Shown: positions 1 through 9,411 of the stretch, piece after piece | Position numbering within the stretch: position 1 is the stretch's first letter | How the letters are laid out: each line of letters opens with the position of its first letter | Origin: Varunaivibrio sulfuroxidans | GTDB taxonomy: Bacteria; Pseudomonadota; Alphaproteobacteria; Rhodospirillales; Magnetovibrionaceae | NCBI RefSeq assembly: GCF_029318635.1 | Contig: NZ_CP119676.1 | Coordinates: 1,625,001 to 1,689,000, forward strand | Direction of reading: 5' to 3' | Length of the DNA: 64,000 nucleotides | The notes under the pieces: generated by a model | The model's database searches: none | Told to the model about the DNA's origin: nothing | The model's input: the letters and a program-made list of their open reading frames with translations, nothing else | Translations under genes and position numbers: made by a program

Positions 1-237
1 CGCGTCACCCAGGGCCAAGTCATCGGCTACGTCGGCACCACGGGGCGATCGACCGGACCGCACCTGCACTTCGAGGTTTTGCACGATGGCCGTCAGGTCA
101 ATCCGATGACCGTCAAAATGCCTTCCGGAGAAAAACTGCGCGGCAAAGATCTTAAAAGGTTCATCGCCACGCGCGACGAAATCACCCAGAAATGGGCCGC
201 CCTGGGCGTGGCCGGGCATAAAATCGCCCGGCGCTAG
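1..237 (+). CDS. M23-family metallopeptidase, C-terminal part (5' end outside window)
   Basis: The open frame enters from the left edge and stops at 235-237. Its 78 visible residues include G[14 protein letters not shown], the second metal/catalytic motif (HxH) of LytM/M23 lysostaphin-type peptidases, followed by a short basic tail ending in KIARR. Proteins of this family act in the periplasm; they either cut peptidoglycan crosslinks or, in degenerate form, activate amidases. The N-terminal part, with the first zinc ligands and any signal or membrane anchor, is outside the window, so the exact subfamily cannot be told. It runs in the same direction as the efflux operon that follows but is separated from it by about 270 bp, so it is probably a separate unit. 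Confidence 0.85.
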   Translation, partial: RVTQGQVIGYVGTTGRSTGPHLHFEVLHDGRQVNPMTVKMPSGEKLRGKDLKRFIATRDEITQKWAALGVAGHKIARR

Positions 238-435
238 GCCGCCTGTTATACCTTTACGGGCAAAATAAATGATTTCGTTCCCCCGGCTCGCCATGCGTAT
301 CCGGCTTGTTTCTTCGTAAGGACGGAACGGTCTTCGGCGCGGAGCGAAACTTAAAACAGCCCGGCCCATTCAGGTGGGCCGACGGCTTGCTTGACGCCGT
401 GCGGTCGAGCGCTTCGGCCCCGCCAACGCTGTAAC

Positions 436-450
436 ACTTGGTTACCAAGT
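436..450. promoter_or_regulatory. 15-bp perfect dyad upstream of macA, possible operator
   Basis: The sequence ACTTGGT-T-ACCAAGT has two 7-base arms around a single central base. It lies 60 bp before the preferred macA start, in the 270-bp gap between the M23 gene and the efflux operon. Short perfect dyads in this position are often repressor sites for efflux operons. No regulator gene is adjacent, so the role is inferred from symmetry and place only. Confidence 0.3.
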
Positions 451-509
451 CCTTATTGACGCGCCACCGTTGTTTCTACACATTCGATCCGTGTTTTCAG
501 TGGATTTTC

Positions 510-1667
510 ATGCACATGCCTTCTTCGCGTTCAAAGCTTTTTTGGGTCCTTTGCGTAATCGTCCTCGCCGGGGTCGTTGGCGGTGGGCTGTGGATCGCCT
601 TGGCCCGAACCGGCGACGGCGCGGCGTCGAAATGGATCACCACGACGGTGGTGCGCGGCGATATCGAGGACACCACGACCGCACTGGGCACCCTGCAACC
701 ACGCGATTACGTCGATGTCGGCACCCAGGTTTCCGGCCAGTTGCGCAAAATTCTTGTGGCGATCGGCGATACCGTCACAAAGGGGCAGTTGCTCGCCGAG
801 ATCGATCCCACGCTCTATAGCGCTAAAGTGGATGAGGACCGCGCTTTGTTGGCCAGCCTGCGCGCCCAACTGGCGGGGAAGAATGCGCAGTTGAACCTAA
901 CTCACGAGCAGCTGACTCGCCAGAAGCGGATGTTGCAGGCCAACGCCACCAGCAAGGAATCCTATCAAAGCGCGGTGGCGGCGGAGAAATCGGCGGCGGC
1001 CCAAGTTACCCAGATCAACGCCGAGATCGAACAAACGACCTCCCAGCTCGCCGGTGACGTGGCGAAGCTGGGTTATACTCGAATTTACGCTCCGATGGCC
1101 GGCACCGTGGTCAGCCTGACCGCCCGCCAAGGACAGACGGTGAACGCCAGCCAACAAGCCCCTACTCTTTTGCGCATTGCCGACCTGGACTCCATGACGG
1201 TGTGGACCCAGGTCTCCGAAGCCGACGTCAACAAACTGAAGATCGGCCAGCCGGTTTATTTCACCACCCTGGGTCGTCCGGATCACCGCTGGCGCTCGAC
1301 ACTGAGGCAAATTCTGCCGACGCCGGAAATCCTCAATAACGTGGTGCTGTACGACGCTCTTTTCGATATCCCCAACCCCGATCGCTCGCTGGGCATTGCG
1401 ATGTCGGCGCAGGTGTTTTTTGTCCATGGCGCGGCGAAAGATACGCTGCTCGTACCGCTGGCGGCGGTGACGGGAAAGGGTAAAGCCGCCGCCGTCCGGC
1501 TGATCGAGAACGGCGCGGTCGAACGACGTGCGGTGACGGTGGGCGTGCGCAACCGGGTTCAGGCCGAAATTCTCTCCGGACTTAAGGTCGGCGACGAGGT
1601 CGTGGTCGACCAACGCCAAACCGGCGCTAAGTCCGAATCCAAGCCTAACCGCGGACCTCGGCTATGA
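510..1667 (+). CDS. macA: MacA-like periplasmic adaptor subunit of tripartite efflux pump
   Basis: A 385-residue membrane fusion protein. An N-terminal membrane anchor (about residues 8-30, [20 protein letters not shown]) is followed by a lipoyl/barrel-sandwich half containing [14 protein letters not shown], and by an Ala/Gln-rich alpha-hairpin (about residues 110-185). The second lipoyl half ([20 protein letters not shown]) and a beta-barrel/MP domain complete it. This is the standard layout of MacA/HlyD-type adaptors, which link an inner-membrane MacB ABC transporter to an outer-membrane channel. The frame can be opened from a TTG at 438, but that adds 24 residues with no family counterpart. 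ATG 510 (or 516) places the anchor at the N-terminus and was chosen, although no strong ribosome site is visible. The stop overlaps macB by four bases (ATGA at 1664-1667), showing one operon with macB and the outer-membrane gene. The substrate cannot be read from the sequence. Confidence 0.9.
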   Translation: MHMPSSRSKLFWVLCVIVLAGVVGGGLWIALARTGDGAASKWITTTVVRGDIEDTTTALGTLQPRDYVDVGTQVSGQLRKILVAIGDTVTKGQLLAEIDPTLYSAKVDEDRALLASLRAQLAGKNAQLNLTHEQLTRQKRMLQANATSKESYQSAVAAEKSAAAQVTQINAEIEQTTSQLAGDVAKLGYTRIYAPMAGTVVSLTARQGQTVNASQQAPTLLRIADLDSMTVWTQVSEADVNKLKIGQPVYFTTLGRPDHRWRSTLRQILPTPEILNNVVLYDALFDIPNPDRSLGIAMSAQVFFVHGAAKDTLLVPLAAVTGKGKAAAVRLIENGAVERRAVTVGVRNRVQAEILSGLKVGDEVVVDQRQTGAKSESKPNRGPRL

Positions 1668-3631
1668 TTGAAACCGTCACCCCGGGCGCGCCGCTGATCG
1701 AGCTTGAAAACATCACCAAGACCTACCGCAACGGCGCGATGGCGGTAGAGGTCCTCCATGGCGTGTCCTTAACCATCCATCGCGGCGAGTTCGTCGCCAT
1801 CATGGGAACTTCGGGCTCGGGCAAAAGCACATTGATGAATTTGATCGGCTGTCTCGACCGACCAACGTCGGGACGCTATCTGTTCGCCGGGCGCGACGTC
1901 TCGGGACTGGGGCGCGACGCCCTCGCCCTATTGCGGCGCGACGCCTTCGGCTTCGTTTTTCAACAATACAATCTGCTGCCCTCCGCCGACGCCGTGGAAA
2001 ATGTCGAGGTGCCGGCCATCTACGCCGGGCTACGCCGCGCCGACCGCCACGCCCGGGCTCGTGAAATTTTGACCGCGCTGGGCCTCGGCGAACGCATGCA
2101 TCACCGCCCGGGCCAGCTTTCGGGCGGTCAACAGCAACGTGTGTCGATCGCCCGCGCCCTGATGAACGGCGGCAGCGTCATCCTCGCCGACGAGCCCACC
2201 GGCGCGCTGGACAGCCACAGCGGCGCCGAGGTCATGACGCTGTTGCGTCGGCTTAACGCCGAGGGCCACACCGTGGTGCTGATCACCCACGAGGCCGCGA
2301 TCGCCGCCGAAGCCAAGCGGATGATCACGATCGCCGACGGCGTGGTGCTTTCCGACAGCGGCCCACAGCAGGACTATCCCGCGCCGACGCATGGGGAAGC
2401 GCGCATTTTCACCGCCAAGGCGCGGCCGACGGCGGGACGCCTCAACGATGCCGCCGAAGCGGTCAAAATGGCTTTTCGCTCGCTGCGCGCCAACCTGTTT
2501 CGCACCGTTCTGACCTTGCTTGGGATCATCATCGGGGTCGGCTCGGTGGTGGCGATGCTCGCCATCGGCGACGGCGCCAAGCAAGACGTGCTGACGCGAA
2601 TACAGGCGATGGGCACGAATTTGTTGTTGATCCGCCCCGGCGCCCCCAATACCCGCGGCGGCAGCGATGTCGCCACCTTGGTTCCGGAAGACGCCGAAGC
2701 CATCGCCCGTCTGCCCAACGTCGCCTCGGCGGTGCCCGAAATGGCCGGCGGCGTGACCATCCGCGCCGGCAACGTGGACGATCAGACCTCGGTCACCGCG
2801 ACCACCGCCGACTTTCCCCAGGCGCGGGACTGGCCCCTGCAACGGGGCGTTTTCTTCGGCCCCGACGACGTCAAAAGCTACGCCCCGGTCACCGTGTTGG
2901 GGCAGACCGTGGTCGATGCCCTATTCCCCTCGGGCGTCAACCCGGTGGGATCTTACGTGTTGATTAAGAATGTTCCGTTCCAGGTCATTGGCGTAATGGC
3001 GAGCAAGGGCGCCACCCCTTTCGGCAGCGATATGGACGACGTCGCCTTCGTTCCCTTGACGACCGGCGGCTTGCGTCTCTTCGGGAAGCGTTATCTCCGT
3101 TCGATCATCGTTCAGGTCACCGCGCTGGACGGTATGAAAACGACGCAAAAACAGGTCGAGGACCTGCTCACCGCCCGTCATCACACCACCGATTTTCGCG
3201 TCCGCAACATGGCGTCCATCGTCGCCACCGTCACCGCCACCCAAAACACGCTCACCGTCCTGCTGGGCTCGATCGCCGCTATTTCTCTACTGGTGGGCGG
3301 CATCGGCGTGATGAACATCATGCTGGTCAGCGTCACCGAGCGCACCCGCGAGATCGGCATCCGCATGGCGACCGGCGCGCGCGGGGCCAATATCCGCCTG
3401 CAATTTCTGACCGAGGCGCTGGTGGTCTGCGCCATCGGCGGTGGACTGGGCGTCGGCGGCGGGCTGGGCACCGCGCTGATGGTGGGGCGGCTCGGCTCGC
3501 CGATCGTGCTCTCCTTGCCGCCGGTGCTGCTGGCCTTCGGCTGCGCCCTGGCGACCGGGCTGGTCTTTGGCACCACGCCGGCGCGCAAGGCGGCCAATCT
3601 CGACCCCGTCGTCGCCCTGTCAGCGGAGTAA
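1664..3631 (+). CDS. macB: MacB-like ABC transporter, fused ATPase and permease
   Basis: A 655-residue protein of MacB layout. The N-terminal ABC ATPase (about residues 10-235) has Walker [10 protein letters not shown], signature LSGGQQQR, Walker [13 protein letters not shown] and an H-loop (LITHE). A transmembrane helix near residue 285 follows, then a large periplasmic MacB_PCD domain (about 300-520). The C-terminal FtsX domain has three helices and the typical run [21 protein letters not shown]. MacB is a mechanotransmission ABC protein: it does not move substrate through the inner membrane but drives it from the periplasm through MacA and an outer-membrane channel. The gene is coupled to macA by ATGA and followed 5 bp later by the NodT-type channel gene, giving a complete pump. 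Macrolide, lipopeptide, siderophore and toxin export are all known for the family; which applies here is unknown. Confidence 0.95.
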   Translation: MIETVTPGAPLIELENITKTYRNGAMAVEVLHGVSLTIHRGEFVAIMGTSGSGKSTLMNLIGCLDRPTSGRYLFAGRDVSGLGRDALALLRRDAFGFVFQQYNLLPSADAVENVEVPAIYAGLRRADRHARAREILTALGLGERMHHRPGQLSGGQQQRVSIARALMNGGSVILADEPTGALDSHSGAEVMTLLRRLNAEGHTVVLITHEAAIAAEAKRMITIADGVVLSDSGPQQDYPAPTHGEARIFTAKARPTAGRLNDAAEAVKMAFRSLRANLFRTVLTLLGIIIGVGSVVAMLAIGDGAKQDVLTRIQAMGTNLLLIRPGAPNTRGGSDVATLVPEDAEAIARLPNVASAVPEMAGGVTIRAGNVDDQTSVTATTADFPQARDWPLQRGVFFGPDDVKSYAPVTVLGQTVVDALFPSGVNPVGSYVLIKNVPFQVIGVMASKGATPFGSDMDDVAFVPLTTGGLRLFGKRYLRSIIVQVTALDGMKTTQKQVEDLLTARHHTTDFRVRNMASIVATVTATQNTLTVLLGSIAAISLLVGGIGVMNIMLVSVTERTREIGIRMATGARGANIRLQFLTEALVVCAIGGGLGVGGGLGTALMVGRLGSPIVLSLPPVLLAFGCALATGLVFGTTPARKAANLDPVVALSAE

Positions 3632-3636
3632 TTTTC

Positions 3637-5067
3637 ATGCGGCTATTCCCTTTCATTTCCCCGTTGTTGTTGGCCGTCGTGGCGTGCGCGCAAATTCCCG
3701 ACCTCACCCTGCCCCATCTCGACCTGCCGAGCGAGTGGGCCAACGCCCGAGACGGCGAAACGACGAAGGCCGCCCCGACCCCGGTGGTGGCGAGCACGTG
3801 GTGGACCGCCTTCGACAGTCCCGAACTGAACGCCCTGGAACAGGCCGCCCTCACCGCCAATACCGACCTGCGGGCGGCGGTTGCGCGGATCGAGCAAGCC
3901 CAGGGCGAATTGGCCATCGCCGGAGGGCCGTTGCTGCCCGGGATCACCGCCGGCCTATCGACGCAAACAACGCGCCGCACCACGACGGCAACTTCCAGCG
4001 CATCGGGCGGCGCGCGCATCAGCCACAGCTCCCAGGGATCGCTCAGCGCGTCGTACGAGGTCGATTTCTGGGGCGGAAACCGCGCCGCCGTCGTGGCGGC
4101 AAACGCCAACCTCGCCGCCAGCCGCTTCGACCGCGACACCGTGGCGCTGACCCTGACGTCCTCGGTGGCGACGACCTGGTTCAAGGCCCTCGCCCTGACC
4201 GATCGCGTCGCGGTGGCGCGCAAGAACCTAGCCATCGCCCGCCAAACGCTGGCGCTGGCGGAGAAAAGAGAATCCTTCGGCCAGACATCGACCCTGGAAG
4301 CGGCCCAGCAGCGCAGTTCCGTGGCCTTGATCGAGGCGCAACTGCCGGCGCTGGACATCCAACGCCGTCAGGCGATCAACGCCCTGGCGATTTTGACCGG
4401 CGTCCCCCCGGCGCGCCTGCACTTGAAGCGGGTCACCCTGGACGGCCTTAGCGTGCCCACGCTTGCCCCCGCGCTGCCCGCCGATCTGCTCCGTCGCCGC
4501 CCCGATATCGCCAAGGCCGAGGCCAACCTCGTCGCCGCCAACGCCAACATCGGCGTCGCCCGGGCAGACCTGTACCCCAAATTGACCCTGACCGCCGAGG
4601 GCGGACGGTTGAGCACCGCCGCGCGTACGCTGCTCGACCCCGGCAATCTGTTTTGGACCCTGTCCGGATCGTTCGCCGCCACCCTTTTCGACAATGGTCG
4701 CCTGCAAGGCCGGGTGGCGCTGTCGGAAGCGAAGAAACGCGAACTGATGGACGCCTATCGAGGCGCGGTGCTCAACGCCCTACTCGACACCGAAAACGCC
4801 CTGGCCGCAATCCACGGTCTGGCCGCGCAGGAAGCGGCGGACCGACGCGCCATCACCGCCGCACGCGAGGCCGAGCGCCTGGCCACCGTCCAATACCGCG
4901 AGGGTGCGGTTGACTACCTGACCGAGTTGGAAGCCCAACGGACCTTGCTCAATGCCGAAGACGACGCCGTCCAGGTCCGCCAGGCGCGACTCGCCGCGGC
5001 GGTGTCCCTCTACAAGGCGCTGGGCGGCGGCTTTTCTCACGCCGCGGCGGCCTCTAAAAATCCCTAA
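3637..5067 (+). CDS. NodT-family outer-membrane efflux lipoprotein (TolC-like)
   Basis: A 476-residue outer-membrane factor. The N-terminus MRLFPFISPLLLAVVAC is a lipoprotein signal with the acceptor Cys at residue 17. Two repeated OEP halves follow, with the typical motifs WWTAFDSPELNALE, SYEVDFWGG, DLLRRRPDIAKAEANL, YPKLTL and the late coiled segment TVQYREGAVDYLTELEAQRTLLNAEDD. Proteins of this family trimerise into a beta-barrel plus alpha-tunnel that docks on the MacA adaptor. The start lies 5 bp after the macB stop, so all three components of one pump are co-transcribed. Only 9 bp separate it from the convergent small gene downstream. Confidence 0.93.
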   Translation: MRLFPFISPLLLAVVACAQIPDLTLPHLDLPSEWANARDGETTKAAPTPVVASTWWTAFDSPELNALEQAALTANTDLRAAVARIEQAQGELAIAGGPLLPGITAGLSTQTTRRTTTATSSASGGARISHSSQGSLSASYEVDFWGGNRAAVVAANANLAASRFDRDTVALTLTSSVATTWFKALALTDRVAVARKNLAIARQTLALAEKRESFGQTSTLEAAQQRSSVALIEAQLPALDIQRRQAINALAILTGVPPARLHLKRVTLDGLSVPTLAPALPADLLRRRPDIAKAEANLVAANANIGVARADLYPKLTLTAEGGRLSTAARTLLDPGNLFWTLSGSFAATLFDNGRLQGRVALSEAKKRELMDAYRGAVLNALLDTENALAAIHGLAAQEAADRRAITAAREAERLATVQYREGAVDYLTELEAQRTLLNAEDDAVQVRQARLAAAVSLYKALGGGFSHAAAASKNP

Positions 5068-5076
5068 AACACCTTT

Positions 5077-5475
5077 TTAATTGGCGCCGTCGCGCTCGAT
5101 TGACGCCTTGAAAAGGGAACGAACCGCCGCCAAGGCGCGGTCGAGGAATTCAAGGTCCTTGGCCTGCGCCTCTTTTTCCTGACGGCGTTTTTCCGCCTCG
5201 TTTTCTTCGAAGCTCACCTTGGGCGGACGTATAGCGTCGGAACTTACGGTGCAGTTCAGGCGCGGGCCGTCGAGGGTGCAAACCGTGATTTCACCGGTCT
5301 CCCGGTCGAGACGCCAGACGCGGTTATCGCTCGCCTTGACGATTTGGTATCTTCCGCGCCCCTCGTCCTTCGAGGGGGCTTTCTCACCACCCCGCGCCAT
5401 GCTCACGGAGGCGATCAAAAACGCGCCCGTCAGAACCAGTGCGTATAAGCGGTGGGACGTACCGAAAGTCATCAT
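5077..5475 (-). CDS. Small secreted protein of unknown function
   Basis: A 132-residue product whose N-terminus (MMTFGTSHRLYALVLTGAFLIASVSMARG) is a clear signal peptide. The mature part holds one compact segment (YQIVKASDNRVWRLDRETGEITVCTL, then LNCTVSSDAIRPP) with two cysteines that could form a disulfide. A charged, Glu/Lys-rich C-terminal helix follows. The middle segment resembles short periplasmic domains common in alphaproteobacteria that have no assigned role. The longest frame starts at 5565, but AAGGA eight bases before ATG 5475 supports the later start, which also places the signal peptide at the N-terminus. It converges on the NodT-type gene, and the region upstream is shared with the divergent OmpA-type gene. 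Confidence 0.75.
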   Translation of the reverse strand: MMTFGTSHRLYALVLTGAFLIASVSMARGGEKAPSKDEGRGRYQIVKASDNRVWRLDRETGEITVCTLDGPRLNCTVSSDAIRPPKVSFEENEAEKRRQEKEAQAKDLEFLDRALAAVRSLFKASIERDGAN

Positions 5476-5658
5476 TATCGCCATCCTTATGATTGCGCTA
5501 TCTTTGGAGTATACCACGAACGCATTACGAGAACTTAAAGAACAAAAAACACGCTCCTGTGACATCCATCACATTCGCCCAAAATTTTAAATAATATGGA
5601 GGGGGGGCGTCCAGGTTCCTAAAAGCACATCCGCCGGGAAACGGTCGCACAAAGACGG

Positions 5659-5695
5659 CGACGAAGAAAATTCTCCGTTCGTCGATTTTATTTTT
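5659..5695 (+). promoter_or_regulatory. Hairpin plus T-rich stretch in the leader of the OmpA-type gene
   Basis: Arms CGACGAA (5659-5665) and TTCGTCG (5678-5684) are followed directly by ATTTTATTTTT. This looks like a weak intrinsic terminator placed 29 bp before the OmpA-type start codon and just before its ribosome site (AGGACCCTCCA). It could be the end of an upstream transcript or an attenuator-like leader element. The stem is only seven pairs with a long loop, so the call is weak. Confidence 0.3.
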
Positions 5696-5724
5696 ACCAC
5701 GTTCATAACGTAAAGGACCCTCCA

Positions 5725-6579
5725 ATGAAGAAGAATTCTTCGATTTTTAAATTTTCAATCGTCGGCCTTACCGCCTTTCTCGGCGCATGCGCCGGAACAT
5801 ACGACGTCCAAGGCATCGCCACCCAACCCGACCAGGGTTCGGCTTACGCCAGCGCCCTGCATAAGTATTACGTCGAACGGGCCGCTTTCGAAAAAAGCGA
5901 AGGCGATTGGAGCTCGGTCGATTTCTTCGCGTCCAGGGCCAAAAAAGCCGCCGAGGGCGTGATCGTAGCCCCACAGAACCCCACCCAGCGCCACCTCAAA
6001 CAAGACGGCCCGGCGATCGACGCGGCCTATCAAAGACTGACAGGCGCACTGGCCGCCGGCCAGGGCGACGCCCACCCCGAGGCCTGCGCCCAGGCGCAGA
6101 CCTGGCTTGAGCATTGGATGGAACAAGCCGAGGAAGGTCGCCAACAAGACCACATTCGCATGGCCCGTACAGGGTATGAGGACGCGATCGTCAAGTGTGA
6201 TGTGAAAACGGCGCCCACCCTCGCACCGGCACCCGCCGCGAAGTTGGGCGACGCTCAATTCGTGGTGTTTTTCGACTTCAACGCCGCCACGCTAACGCCC
6301 AAAGCACGCTCCGTGATCGACGAGATCGCCGCCGATATCAAGAAAAACGGCGCCGCGAGCGTGCGTCTCGTGGGAAGAACCGACACCGTCGGGTCCAACG
6401 CCTACAACGCCGCCTTGGCGCAGAAACGCGTGCAGCGCGTCGCCGATGCGCTGAAGGCGAAAGGTGTTAACGTTAAGATCGATACCTTGTCCGTCGGCGA
6501 ACACATGCTCGCCGCGCCGACCGGAGACAACGTCAAAAACCAAAGCAACCGACGCGTCGATGTGACCGTCAAGCATTAA
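5725..6579 (+). CDS. OmpA-family peptidoglycan-associated lipoprotein
   Basis: A 284-residue protein. The N-terminus MKKNSSIFKFSIVGLTAFLGAC is a lipoprotein signal with Cys 22 as the acylation site. Residues 23-165 form an Ala/Gln-rich helical domain without a recognised family. The C-terminal 110 residues are an OmpA domain: FFDFNAATLTPKARSVIDEIA, then RLVGRTDTVGSNAYNAALAQKRVQRVADAL and NRRVDVTV, which carries the peptidoglycan-binding Asp and Arg positions. It should be anchored in the outer membrane and hold the cell wall non-covalently. AGGACCCTCCA upstream is a good ribosome site. A strong intrinsic terminator follows, so the gene is probably monocistronic. Similar proteins are common in Rhodospirillales. 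Confidence 0.88.
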   Translation: MKKNSSIFKFSIVGLTAFLGACAGTYDVQGIATQPDQGSAYASALHKYYVERAAFEKSEGDWSSVDFFASRAKKAAEGVIVAPQNPTQRHLKQDGPAIDAAYQRLTGALAAGQGDAHPEACAQAQTWLEHWMEQAEEGRQQDHIRMARTGYEDAIVKCDVKTAPTLAPAPAAKLGDAQFVVFFDFNAATLTPKARSVIDEIAADIKKNGAASVRLVGRTDTVGSNAYNAALAQKRVQRVADALKAKGVNVKIDTLSVGEHMLAAPTGDNVKNQSNRRVDVTVKH

Positions 6580-6608
6580 ACATCCAGACCGTTACGACAA
6601 ACGGTCCG

Positions 6609-6642
6609 ACCGGGGGACGTTATTCGTCCCCCGGTTTTTTTT
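6609..6642 (+). terminator. Strong intrinsic terminator of the OmpA-type gene
   Basis: Perfect 11-bp arms ACCGGGGGACG (6609-6619) and CGTCCCCCGGT (6625-6635) flank a 5-base loop, followed by a run of eight T (6635-6642). The loop and arms also encode the last codons and the TAA stop (6620-6622) of the convergent HAD gene. There is no T-run on the minus side, so it should act mainly on the plus strand. Confidence 0.9.
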
Positions 6643-7357
6643 GTACCCCGCACGCGGCGGCGTAAAGGGCGCCAAGCGCGTTTAGGCCGACCCCTTGCAG
6701 ATCATCCAATACCCCAATGGCGCCGCTAAAATCGTGATCTTGGGTATACATGTTGCGGGTCACCACGACGGGGACGCGCGCCGCGCGCGCCGCGGCGACG
6801 CCATTGGCCGAATCCTCGATCGCCAAACAATCTCCCGCATCCAATCGCATTTTCTCCAACACCCAAAGATAAACATCCGGTAACGGCTTCAAGCGCGGCA
6901 CGACTCCGCCGTCGCCGATAACCTCGAACCAATTTATCGCCTCTTCACCCAGGTTGGCGGCGACCAGGGCGCGCACGTTGACCGGGGTCGTCGTCGTCGC
7001 GATGGCCAGACGCACCCCGGCGTCGCGCGACTCGCGCAGCAACGCCTCGACGCCCGGGCGTAAGGGCACCGCACCGCCCTTCAGAGCCTCGACGAAGAAC
7101 GCCGTCTTGCGGGCGTGCAGTTCGGCAATCCTTTGCGCGCCGCCCGGATCGTCCGCCGGCGGGAGGAACAATTGCTCCATATACGCACGAATGCGTTGCT
7201 TGCCCCCGGTCACGGCCAGAAGCTCCTTGTACAGGGCTTGATCCCAGCTCCAGTCAAGCCCCGCCTCGGCGAAGGCCGCGTTGAAGGCATGGCGGTGCGC
7301 ATCCTCGGTATCGGCCAAGGTGCCGTCCACGTCAAAAATCAAAGCCTGCATCTTCAT
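6620..7357 (-). CDS. HAD-superfamily hydrolase, CbbY/Gph-like sugar-phosphate phosphatase
   Basis: A 245-residue haloacid dehalogenase-type phosphatase. Motif I is FDVDGTLADTEDAH (nucleophile Asp 9, acid/base Asp 11). A helical C1 cap follows, then motif II (LAIATTTT), the motif III lysine in RLKPLPDVY and motif IV (CLAIEDSANGVAAA). The DTEDAH sequence after motif I and the RLKPLPDVY segment are those of the CbbY/CbbZ-like group, which acts on sugar phosphates such as xulose-1,5-bisphosphate or phosphoglycolate. No rubisco genes are near, so a general sugar-phosphate or metabolite-repair role is more likely. The stop codon sits in the loop of the facing terminator. The precise substrate is unknown. 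Confidence 0.85.
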   Translation of the reverse strand: MKMQALIFDVDGTLADTEDAHRHAFNAAFAEAGLDWSWDQALYKELLAVTGGKQRIRAYMEQLFLPPADDPGGAQRIAELHARKTAFFVEALKGGAVPLRPGVEALLRESRDAGVRLAIATTTTPVNVRALVAANLGEEAINWFEVIGDGGVVPRLKPLPDVYLWVLEKMRLDAGDCLAIEDSANGVAAARAARVPVVVTRNMYTQDHDFSGAIGVLDDLQGVGLNALGALYAAACGVQKKPGDE

Positions 7358-7439
7358 CGTTTCCAGTTCCTCCTTACGGACTATCTATCATTATTTTGCA
7401 TCACGCGATCATCAATGCCTTGTCCAGATACCCTTTTAA

Positions 7440-7997
7440 GTGGAAAATGAGCTATCCGAAATAGCTTTCGAGGCGTTTCCCGCCATGCAAAAGGACCGAC
7501 ATCTTATTCAAGAACTCAAAGACGAGCTGGACTGGGCGTCCGGCGAGACCGAATACGTCGAGCGCCAACTTCAGGAAATTGAAGAAGGTTTCATGGCGCG
7601 CATGAGCGAACTCGGCGAAGATCCTTCAAGTGCGTCGCACATCGACCTTGAGAAGCTCAACCGAGAAAAACGCGACAAACAAGCCGCCCACCGGCTCAAC
7701 GAACTGTATGCGCTGCAGCATCGCGCCGCCCGGCGTTACGCCTTGCTCAGCCGAGCCTACGAAATCGGCGCAACCTATGAAACCGCCGAGGAAATCGCCA
7801 GCGCTTTATCTCAAGTGCTCCATCGCAGCGCCGACACCGAAAAACTCGATGCCCCCCTGCGCCACTCCGTCCAGGATCTGGCCGACGCGCTGTTTCAATA
7901 TTTCCACCGCCATTTCGACGACGACGCCGAAGAAAAATTGCGCAAGGCCTGGCTCGAAGCGGAAGCCACCTTTAAGGATCTTGGGCGAACGGTCTAA
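7440..7997 (+). CDS. Helical protein of unknown function
   Basis: 185 residues, highly charged and predicted almost wholly helical. There is a likely coiled coil over residues 18-85 (LIQELKDELDWASGETEYVE through a Lys/Arg/Glu-rich stretch) and an acidic C-terminal part. There is no signal peptide or membrane segment. The frame opens with GTG 7440 without a clear ribosome site. ATG 7485 (MQKDRHLIQELKDEL) is an alternative start. The gene ends about 90 bp before the MFS gene in the same direction and may be co-transcribed with it. I do not recognise the family. Confidence 0.6.
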   Translation: MENELSEIAFEAFPAMQKDRHLIQELKDELDWASGETEYVERQLQEIEEGFMARMSELGEDPSSASHIDLEKLNREKRDKQAAHRLNELYALQHRAARRYALLSRAYEIGATYETAEEIASALSQVLHRSADTEKLDAPLRHSVQDLADALFQYFHRHFDDDAEEKLRKAWLEAEATFKDLGRTV

Positions 7998-8086
7998 GCG
8001 CATGACCGCGGTTGAAATTTCGTTCCTCCCACCAAACGGCGACGTCCCTCTCCATAAAGCGCCATGGCGCGAGAAAGGAGCCTCGG

Positions 8087-9358
8087 ATGCTCGCCCTACT
8101 TAAAAGTCGGCGCTTTTTCCCCTTTTTCGCCGCCCAATTCCTGGGCGCGGCCAATGACAATTTTTACAAAAACGCCCTGGTCATCCTGATCGCCTACCGC
8201 CTCGGCGGCGAGAACGCCGCCCTGCTCGTGACCATCGCGGCGGGGCTTTTTATTTTACCCTTTTTCCTGTTTTCGGCCAGCGCCGGCCAGCTTGCCGATC
8301 GTCTCGATAAGGCGCGATTGGTGCGTCTGGTCAAGGCCTTGGAAATCGCCGTCATGACCCTCGGCGCCGTCGGTTTTCTGTGGCGTCAAGAGGGCGTGTT
8401 GTTAGGGGTTCTCTTTCTCATGGGCGCCCAATCCAGTCTTTTCGGCCCCGTTAAATACGCCATCCTCCCTGCGATCGTCGCCGATCGCGACCTGATCGGC
8501 GCCAACGCCCTCACCGAAGGGGGCACGTTTTTAGCCATCTTATTGGGCACCATCGCCGGAGGACTGCTGGTGCTCACGCCCGGCGGCGAGGTCATCGTCG
8601 CCTGCACGGTGGTCGTTCTCGCCATCGCCGGTTGGATCGCCGCGCTTTACGTTGACGATGTCGCGCCCGCCGATCCGAACGTGCGCATCAATCCCAACAT
8701 CGTCAACGAAACCGCCGCCATCATGCGCCATGCCCGCGCCAATACGGCGATTTACCCGTCGATGCTGGCGATATCGTGGTTTTGGCTGCTGGGCGCGACC
8801 TTCCTCGCCCAATTTCCCAATTTCGCCAAGGGCCCCCTGCACGCCGACGAACAGGCGGTGACCCTGATGCTGGCCTTGTTCACCGTCGGCGTCGCCGTCG
8901 GTTCGGGATTGTGCGCCCATGTGCTCAAGGGCCGGATTTCCCTGAAAATCGTCCCTTGGAGCGTTTTTTTGATGAGTGTGTTCATCATCGACCTCTATTT
9001 CGCCACCCCGAAGGGCGTCGATGCTCCCGGCCCCATCATGGGACTGGGCGACCTGATCGCGAAGCCCTGGGTATGGCGGGTCATGGCCGATCTGATGATG
9101 ATCGCGGTGACCGGCGGTTTTTACATCGTGCCCCTGTACGCCACGATCCAAAAGCGCAGCGATCCCCGCCATAGGGCGCGCAACATCGCCGCATTGAATG
9201 TGCTCAACGCCTTGTTCATGGTCGCCTCCGCCGCGATCGCGGCGGCCATGCTGGCGCAAGGGATCGGCGTCGTCGGCATTTTTCTGGCGGTCGGTCTGGC
9301 CAATCTGGGCGCCGGCCTGTGGACGGTGAAAATGGCGCGCGCCGCCCCTCCGGCTTAG
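8087..9358 (+). CDS. MFS transporter, LplT-like lysophospholipid carrier
   Basis: A 423-residue integral membrane protein with about twelve hydrophobic helices. The N-terminus FFPFFAAQFLGAANDNFYKNALVILIAYR matches LplT and the MFS half of acyl-ACP synthetase/acyltransferase fusions. Those proteins flip 2-acyl-glycerophosphoethanolamine across the inner membrane for re-acylation. The acyltransferase and synthetase domains are absent here, so this is a stand-alone carrier; partners would be elsewhere in the genome. A longer frame starts at 8012, but AAAGGAG (8074-8080) seven bases before ATG 8087 clearly marks the start used here. The substrate is inferred from family resemblance only. Confidence 0.82.
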   Translation: MLALLKSRRFFPFFAAQFLGAANDNFYKNALVILIAYRLGGENAALLVTIAAGLFILPFFLFSASAGQLADRLDKARLVRLVKALEIAVMTLGAVGFLWRQEGVLLGVLFLMGAQSSLFGPVKYAILPAIVADRDLIGANALTEGGTFLAILLGTIAGGLLVLTPGGEVIVACTVVVLAIAGWIAALYVDDVAPADPNVRINPNIVNETAAIMRHARANTAIYPSMLAISWFWLLGATFLAQFPNFAKGPLHADEQAVTLMLALFTVGVAVGSGLCAHVLKGRISLKIVPWSVFLMSVFIIDLYFATPKGVDAPGPIMGLGDLIAKPWVWRVMADLMMIAVTGGFYIVPLYATIQKRSDPRHRARNIAALNVLNALFMVASAAIAAAMLAQGIGVVGIFLAVGLANLGAGLWTVKMARAAPPA

Positions 9359-9411
9359 GGCGGGACACGCCCCTTCACGGTCGTTCCACTCGCGCGCTCG
9401 CCCGGACCTTC

